Assembly (NCBI GenBank): GCA_007132145.1
Contig: SLPE01000029.1
Location: forward strand, 1-5,177
DNA length: 5,177 bases
From: Candidatus Izemoplasma sp.
Lineage (GTDB): Bacteria; Bacillota_I; Bacilli_A; Izemoplasmatales; Izemoplasmataceae
Direction: 5' to 3'
Made by a program: the position numbers and the translations under genes. Shown one piece after another: positions 1 to 2,770 of this stretch (positions are counted from its first letter, which is position 1; each line of letters begins with the position of its first letter). The notes beneath the pieces were generated by a model. The model ran no database searches. It had not been told where the DNA came from and saw only the letters and a program-made list of their open reading frames with translations.

Positions 1-186
1 CGAGAAGAAACTGTAGAACGAGACGACGCTTGAAACCCGGCTACTCGGAACGCCGAGATATTCGGCGATTTCATCGAGTTCTGCCGGTGTGAATGCGTGG
101 TCATCCTTCGCTTTTTGACAGGCGAGCAGTACTTCGAGCAAAACGTCTTCGCGTTTCGGGAAACCGCTCAGGATGTCTTTGATCAT
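1..186 (-). CDS. NuoE/HydC-type 24-kDa [2Fe-2S] subunit, N-terminal part (runs off window)
   Basis: The 62 codons read from the ATG at 186 down to base 1 match the N-terminal helical region of the NuoE family. The diagnostic stretch is at residues 36-61: ELDEIAEYLGVP, then SSRV, then SFYSFF, equivalent to the family's 'IAEYLGVP-x-S-x-V-x-G-V-x-TFYS' signature just before the thioredoxin-like fold. The four [2Fe-2S] cysteines lie further on in this family and are outside the window; C23 is not one of them. Family members are about 150-170 residues, so roughly the first 40% is seen. They pass electrons to or from the flavin/NAD subunit (NuoF/HydB type) in complex I, NAD-dependent formate dehydrogenases and [FeFe] bifurcating hydrogenases (HydABC). 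Which enzyme this is cannot be told here. The ribosome binding site GGAGGTG lies 4 nt before the ATG, and a strong promoter precedes it. As the first gene after that promoter, it probably leads an operon extending left of the window. Confidence 0.85.
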   Translation of the reverse strand, partial: MIKDILSGFPKREDVLLEVLLACQKAKDDHAFTPAELDEIAEYLGVPSSRVSSVVSFYSFFS

Positions 187-190
187 GCAG

Positions 191-197
191 CACCTCC
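191..197 (-). promoter_or_regulatory. Ribosome binding site of the NuoE-like gene
   Basis: On the minus strand GGAGGTG lies 4 nt upstream of the ATG at 186. It is a near-full anti-Shine-Dalgarno match and fixes this ATG as the start. Confidence 0.8.
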
Positions 198-200
198 ATA

Positions 201-214
201 TTGTTTTCACACAA
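201..214. repeat. Imperfect inverted repeat over the predicted transcription start of the NuoE-like gene
   Basis: TTGTTTTCACACAA has TTGT/ACAA ends separated by 6 nt, with some inner symmetry. It covers the expected +1 (about 212) of the minus-strand promoter at 219-248, a position typical of a repressor operator. It partly resembles one half of a Rex operator (TTCACAA), and Rex often controls such redox genes, but the 18-bp Rex geometry is not met. The function is inferred and weakly supported. Confidence 0.3.
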
Positions 215-218
215 GTGC

Positions 219-248
219 ATTATATAAGAAAAATGTCATACAAGTCAA
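219..248 (-). promoter_or_regulatory. Strong sigma-70/SigA-type promoter for the NuoE-like operon
   Basis: Reading the minus strand, TTGACT (248-243) is followed by an 18-nt spacer and then a perfect TATAAT (224-219). Transcription would start near 212, giving a leader of about 25 nt before the ATG at 186 that contains the GGAGGTG site. No convincing terminator hairpin lies between the crp-like gene's stop (310) and this promoter, so read-through from that gene may add to transcription. Confidence 0.8.
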
Positions 249-263
249 GGCAATGTAATACAA
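232..263. repeat. Two 12-bp direct repeats, 20-bp period, flanking the -35 box
   Basis: AATGTCATACAA (232-243) and AATGTAATACAA (252-263) are identical at 11 of 12 positions and start exactly 20 bp apart, about two helical turns. The core TGTAATACA is itself an odd palindrome (TGTA-A-TACA). One copy sits in the -10/-35 spacer and the other just upstream of -35, so a protein bound to one DNA face could cover the promoter. This arrangement is seen directly; its role as an operator pair is inference. Confidence 0.55.
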
Positions 264-309
264 CTCTTTCGTTTTTTTTCACAGTTCACGCTTCATAGCT
301 GCCGGCAAA

Positions 310-906
310 TCAACGCCTCAATCGAAAGACTCTGTTTTCATACGCGATGACGCCGGCCCTTTTCATCGCGTGCAGTGACCTCGATAGCGACACGCGTGCG
401 ACGTTGAGTTGCTCCGCCAAGGCGCTGACACTGTCAATTCTCACAGCGCCCTTTTCGTCGGCGACCGTTTCGAGCCAGTAGAGGAGGCGCTCTTTGATTG
501 TCGGTCTCGACAAGATCTTCAACCGCCTATTCAACACGGAGAATTTTTCGGCGACATGCGCGAGATACCAGGCCCTGAACCCTGAAGACTCGACCATCAA
601 GTCGTCAAGCGACGACGCTTCGAGATAGACGACGGCGCTGTCGCACTCGGCGATGAGCGAAGCGGGATAGGTCGCGGTGGGGCCGTGGACGATCACATCG
701 CCGAACAATTCCCCTTCTTCCAAGGTGCCGAGATGCGTTTCCTCGCCGGATCGTGAAAGATGGATCAATTTGATGCGTCCACGGGTGACGATGCCGGCCT
801 TCACGCAAGGCTCGCCTTCGTGTGCGATCGTGGCCTGACGAGGATAGAGGCACGGCAACGTCGCTTTGGAAAGGATGTGTTCGAAGACGTCTTCAGGAAT
901 GCGCAT
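310..906 (-). CDS. Crp/Fnr-family transcriptional regulator
   Basis: This 198-residue protein has the Crp/Fnr layout. An N-terminal cyclic-nucleotide-binding-like beta-roll (about residues 15-100) includes the glycine turns GEPCVKAG, TRGRIKL and EEGELFGD. A dimerisation helix follows (about 107-132), then a C-terminal winged helix-turn-helix (about 136-198) with ALAEQLNVARVSLSRSLHAM as helix-turn-helix and R171-R176 in the recognition helix. It is slightly shorter than E. coli CRP (about 210). The Arg-Ser pair that grips cAMP phosphate in CRP is replaced by P81-A82-S83. The only cysteines are C19, C34 and C88, which do not form FNR's N-terminal iron-sulphur cluster pattern. The signal is therefore unknown: redox, a gas, heme or a metabolite are all possible. 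The start is the ATG at 906, with AAGGAGA 6 nt upstream; the upstream TTG at 939 lies inside the operator palindrome and is unlikely. Lying behind a divergent importer and ahead of a redox operon, it probably acts on one or both and on itself. Confidence 0.93.
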   Translation of the reverse strand: MRIPEDVFEHILSKATLPCLYPRQATIAHEGEPCVKAGIVTRGRIKLIHLSRSGEETHLGTLEEGELFGDVIVHGPTATYPASLIAECDSAVVYLEASSLDDLMVESSGFRAWYLAHVAEKFSVLNRRLKILSRPTIKERLLYWLETVADEKGAVRIDSVSALAEQLNVARVSLSRSLHAMKRAGVIAYENRVFRLRR

Positions 907-912
907 AAAAAT

Positions 913-919
913 TCTCCTT
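913..919 (-). promoter_or_regulatory. Ribosome binding site deciding the crp-like start
   Basis: Minus-strand AAGGAGA ends 6 nt before the ATG at 906. The in-frame TTG at 939, 11 codons upstream, has no comparable site, so the shorter protein is preferred. Confidence 0.8.
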
Positions 920-931
920 ATCTCTTCATTA

Positions 932-947
932 TGTAACAAATGTTACA
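932..947. promoter_or_regulatory. Perfect 16-bp palindrome, likely Crp/Fnr-type operator
   Basis: TGTAACAAATGTTACA has perfect 7-bp arms (TGTAACA/TGTTACA) around a 2-bp centre. It has the geometry of a CRP site (TGTGA-N6-TCACA), here TGTAA-N6-TTACA. It lies between the divergent crp-like and lipoprotein genes, just upstream of the predicted plus-strand -10 and just downstream of the predicted minus-strand start. This fits binding by the adjacent regulator, with activation of the importer and repression of its own gene. The symmetry is directly visible; the binding partner is inferred. Confidence 0.7.
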
Positions 948-969
948 GAAAAAAAGGCGCTTATAGTAT
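941..969 (+). promoter_or_regulatory. Probable promoter of the ABC importer operon
   Basis: TAGTAT (964-969) can serve as -10, with a poor -35 (TGTTAC, 941-946) 17 nt away that overlaps the palindrome's right arm. TATATC (967-972) is an alternative -10. The predicted start is near 976-979, which puts the palindrome centre at about -36 to -40, close to the class II activator position (-41.5). The weak -35 combined with a site there suggests an activator-dependent promoter. The exact boxes are uncertain. Confidence 0.4.
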
Positions 970-993
970 ATCATGAGAACGAACCCTTGAAAA
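965..993 (-). promoter_or_regulatory. Probable promoter of the crp-like gene
   Basis: On the minus strand TTTTCA (993-988), a 17-nt spacer and TATACT (970-965) form a plausible SigA-type promoter. The -10 occupies almost the same bases as the plus-strand -10 (TATAGTATA is an odd palindrome, 962-970), so the two promoters would compete. Transcription would start near 958, putting the 932-947 palindrome just inside the transcript, where a bound protein would block it. CATAAT (933-928) is a less likely alternative -10. Confidence 0.45.
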
Positions 994-998
994 GGAGG
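991..998 (+). promoter_or_regulatory. Ribosome binding site deciding the lipoprotein start
   Basis: AAAGGAGG ends 6 nt before the ATG at 1005. The in-frame TTG at 987 overlaps this region and has no site of its own, so 1005 is chosen. Confidence 0.85.
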
Positions 999-1004
999 AT
1001 TTTC

Positions 1005-1943
1005 ATGTCAAAGAAAAGATGGATGCTTTTGTGCTTTTCAATACTCGCCATTTCGCTCTCCCTCGCGTGTGGAAGACGCGAAGACCCACGTCTGAGCGTC
1101 CTCGTTCCGGAAGGCTCGACGGCGCTGTCGCACAGTTGGATCGAATCGCATTACGACGACGTTTACGCCGTGTCCCGCGTCAGCGGTGCCGACTTGCTCA
1201 TCTCCGCCTTCGCAAGCGAAACCTACGACGTCATCGTCGCGCCGGTGACGCTCGGACTCAAAATGCATGCCGAGGAGAAGCCGTACAAAATGGCCGCCCT
1301 CATCACCCGGGGAAATCTCCACATCGCCTCGATGAGGCCGCTTGAAGGACTGCAAGCCCTCGACGGCGAGGAAATCATCGCCTTCGGGGAACGACAGATT
1401 CCCGATTTCATCCTTTCCGTCCTGCTCGATGCGGTCGACTTCGAGACACCGCCGCACATCGTCTACGTCGGCTCGGCGCGCCACGCGATGCTCGAACTCG
1501 CCCGCGATGACGAAACGATCGTCATGAGCGCGGAACCCTTCCTCAGTTTCGACGTCCTCGATCAAGATACGCTGCACATCATCGACCTCGGCGAGGTGTG
1601 GAAGGCGCACACCGGCGGCAACGCGTTTCCGCAAGCTGCGGTCTTCATCAAGGATGACGCCGATGGCGACCGTATCGCGGACTATTTGTCCCGGCTCGAA
1701 GCGAGTGTCGGCTGGTTGCTTGAAGGTGACGACGTCGCCGAGGTCATCGACCATCTCGATTATCCGCTCGACGTCGATGTGTTGCTCGCCGCAATCCCGC
1801 GTAGCGGCTTCGTCTTCGAGCGTGCCTTAGACATCGCCGATGAACTGCAATCGTTTTTCGAAGCCGTGAAGGCCTTCGACGCCGCGCTCATCGGCGACAC
1901 GCTTCCCGATGCGTCATTCTACCACGCCTTCGAGGATGAATGA
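1005..1943 (+). CDS. Lipoprotein substrate-binding protein of a NitT/TauT-like (NMT1/THI5-like) ABC importer
   Basis: The 312-residue protein begins with a lipoprotein signal peptide: a basic MSKKR, a hydrophobic stretch at 6-20 and a lipobox SLAC with C22 as the lipid-anchored residue. The mature part looks like the NMT1/THI5-like periplasmic-binding fold. It has the opening strand and loop LSVLVPEGSTAL (30-41), the YDVIVAPVTLGLKM segment (74-87), KMAALITRGNLHIAS (95-109), and the second-lobe start LDGEEIIAFGERQIPDFIL, which resembles the usual 'L-K-G-K-x-I/V-A-x-G-x-G-x-T-P-D' motif. A SAEPFLSFDVL segment corresponds to the family's 'xEPxxS' region. It would capture a solute outside the membrane and deliver it to the permease encoded one base downstream. 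Relatives bind nitrate, taurine, sulfonates, pyrimidine precursors of thiamine and others; the substrate here cannot be assigned. It is divergent from the crp-like gene and shares its control region. Confidence 0.85.
   Translation: MSKKRWMLLCFSILAISLSLACGRREDPRLSVLVPEGSTALSHSWIESHYDDVYAVSRVSGADLLISAFASETYDVIVAPVTLGLKMHAEEKPYKMAALITRGNLHIASMRPLEGLQALDGEEIIAFGERQIPDFILSVLLDAVDFETPPHIVYVGSARHAMLELARDDETIVMSAEPFLSFDVLDQDTLHIIDLGEVWKAHTGGNAFPQAAVFIKDDADGDRIADYLSRLEASVGWLLEGDDVAEVIDHLDYPLDVDVLLAAIPRSGFVFERALDIADELQSFFEAVKAFDAALIGDTLPDASFYHAFEDE
1932..1935 (+). promoter_or_regulatory. Ribosome binding site of the permease gene, inside the lipoprotein gene
   Basis: GAGG lies 9 nt before the ATG at 1945 and directly touches the alternative ATG at 1936, which is too close for it to serve. 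This favours 1945, and translation is probably coupled across the 1-nt intergenic gap. Confidence 0.5.
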
Positions 1944-1944
1944 G

Positions 1945-2742
1945 ATGTCGCGAGCACTTTACGGAACGCTCAGTGTCGTCGTCTTGATCGGATTGTGGCA
2001 ACTGTCCGCGAGCCTTTTCGATAGCGCATTCGTCCTGCCATCGCCCACGCTCGCACTCCGATCGTTGTCACGCATCGTGAACGAGATGCAAACCTACCGG
2101 ATCATAGCGATGTCCTTATCGAGACTCGCCGTGGCGTTTTCGATCGCTTTCTTCATCGGCACCGCCAGCGGCGTGCTCGCCGGCGAGTCCTCGCGGGCGG
2201 ACGCCCTCTTGCAGCCGCTCGTCATCGGTCTTCGGACCATCCCCGTCGCCTCGGTCATCGTCATCGTCCTCATCGTCGTCGGCCGCTCGCTCGCCGTCTA
2301 TCCGATCACCTTCCTGATGCTCTATCCGATATTCCACGAAGGCGCCAAACGCGGGATCCACGCCATCGATTCGGACTTGCTCGACGCTTCCGCACTCGAA
2401 AGGGTGTCGTATCCGCGCAAGTTGTTCAGACTCAAACTGCCGCTTGCCGCCCCGTATGTCAAGACCGCGTCCTTGCAAAGTCTCGGTCTCGGATTCAAAG
2501 TGCTCGTCATGGCGGAGTTCATCGCCCAAGTCGACACGAGCATCGGACGGGCGCTTTACATCGCGAGTCTGCGTGTCGAATACGCGGACGTCTTCGCTTG
2601 GACGATCATCCTCATCGTCATCGTCTTCGTCATCGACGCCCTCGTCAACGCTTTGGGCGCTTCCTCAGAGCGAGGCCCCGGCCATGTCCGCAAAAATCTC
2701 TTCAAACCGCAAAGGAACCGTCGCATTTTTCCTGAAAAATGA
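1945..2742 (+). CDS. ABC transporter permease, SsuC/TauC-like (BPD_transp_1)
   Basis: This 265-residue inner-membrane protein belongs to the binding-protein-dependent permeases of the sulfonate/nitrate/taurine type. Visible hallmarks are a first membrane helix at about 5-24 followed by LPSP (31-34), a second helix at about 61-79, RTIPVASVIVIVLIVVG (97-113), and the cytoplasmic EAA-like loop at 147-171 (DASALERVSYPRKLF then LKLPLAAPYV). After these come GLGFKVLVMAEFIA (181-194), IGRALY and a last helix at about 219-237. The invariant EAA glycine is replaced (V154/S155 region), which is common in divergent members. A basic tail of about 25 residues after the last helix (239-265) is longer than usual. 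The chosen start is ATG 1945; ATG 1936 would add three residues and overlap the lipoprotein gene, and ATG 1909 has no ribosome binding site. It forms an operon with the lipoprotein gene, but no ATPase gene follows, so the energising subunit must be encoded elsewhere. Confidence 0.94.
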   Translation: MSRALYGTLSVVVLIGLWQLSASLFDSAFVLPSPTLALRSLSRIVNEMQTYRIIAMSLSRLAVAFSIAFFIGTASGVLAGESSRADALLQPLVIGLRTIPVASVIVIVLIVVGRSLAVYPITFLMLYPIFHEGAKRGIHAIDSDLLDASALERVSYPRKLFRLKLPLAAPYVKTASLQSLGLGFKVLVMAEFIAQVDTSIGRALYIASLRVEYADVFAWTIILIVIVFVIDALVNALGASSERGPGHVRKNLFKPQRNRRIFPEK

Positions 2743-2748
2743 TACAAT
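2720..2748 (+). promoter_or_regulatory. Extended -10 promoter of the coiled-coil gene
   Basis: TG-A-TACAAT (2740-2748) is an extended -10 element whose TG falls in the permease's stop codon. The -35 region is poor (GTCGCA at 2720-2725, 17-nt spacer), as tolerated by extended -10 promoters. Transcription would start near 2755, giving a very short leader with the ribosome binding site almost at its 5' end. The coiled-coil gene is therefore probably a separate transcription unit. Confidence 0.55.
2724..2741. repeat. 18-bp palindrome in the coiled-coil gene promoter, possible operator
   Basis: CATTTTTCCTGAAAAATG has perfect 8-bp arms around a CT centre and fills the -35/-10 spacer just before the -10. 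It spans the last codons of the permease gene. It has no GC-rich stem and no following T-run, so it is not a terminator. It resembles the CodY box AATTTTCWGAAAATT: the 15 bases at 2726-2740 match at 11 positions, but the centre is 2 nt rather than 1. An operator role is inferred from its position. Confidence 0.5.
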
Positions 2749-2756
2749 AGGGTAAA

Positions 2757-2762
2757 GGGAGG
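2757..2762 (+). promoter_or_regulatory. Ribosome binding site deciding the GTG start of the coiled-coil gene
   Basis: GGGAGG within AAAGGGAGGG lies 7 nt before GTG 2771. No ATG in that frame occurs close by; the first in-frame ATG is about 140 codons later, in the middle of continuous helix. GTG is therefore preferred. Confidence 0.8.
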
Positions 2763-2770
2763 GATTCATC

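Noticed and set aside
264..309. Possible terminator of the crp-like gene (A8 run on the minus strand near 271-280, GCCGGC at 301-306)
   Set aside because: No stem-loop precedes a T-run in the direction of transcription; the run is A on the transcribed sense strand and the GCCGGC is only a 6-bp self-complementary site.
907..939. TTG start at 939 adding 11 residues to the crp-like protein
   Set aside because: It begins inside the operator palindrome, lacks a ribosome binding site, and the ATG at 906 has AAGGAGA at ideal spacing.
987..1004. TTG start at 987 adding 6 residues to the lipoprotein
   Set aside because: The extra codons are the ribosome binding site itself, and the ATG at 1005 gives a normal lipoprotein signal peptide.
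1038..1754. A 238-codon minus-strand open frame opposite the lipoprotein gene
   Set aside because: It is a mirror of a recognisable substrate-binding protein. The product is Asp/Val/Arg-rich without domain features.
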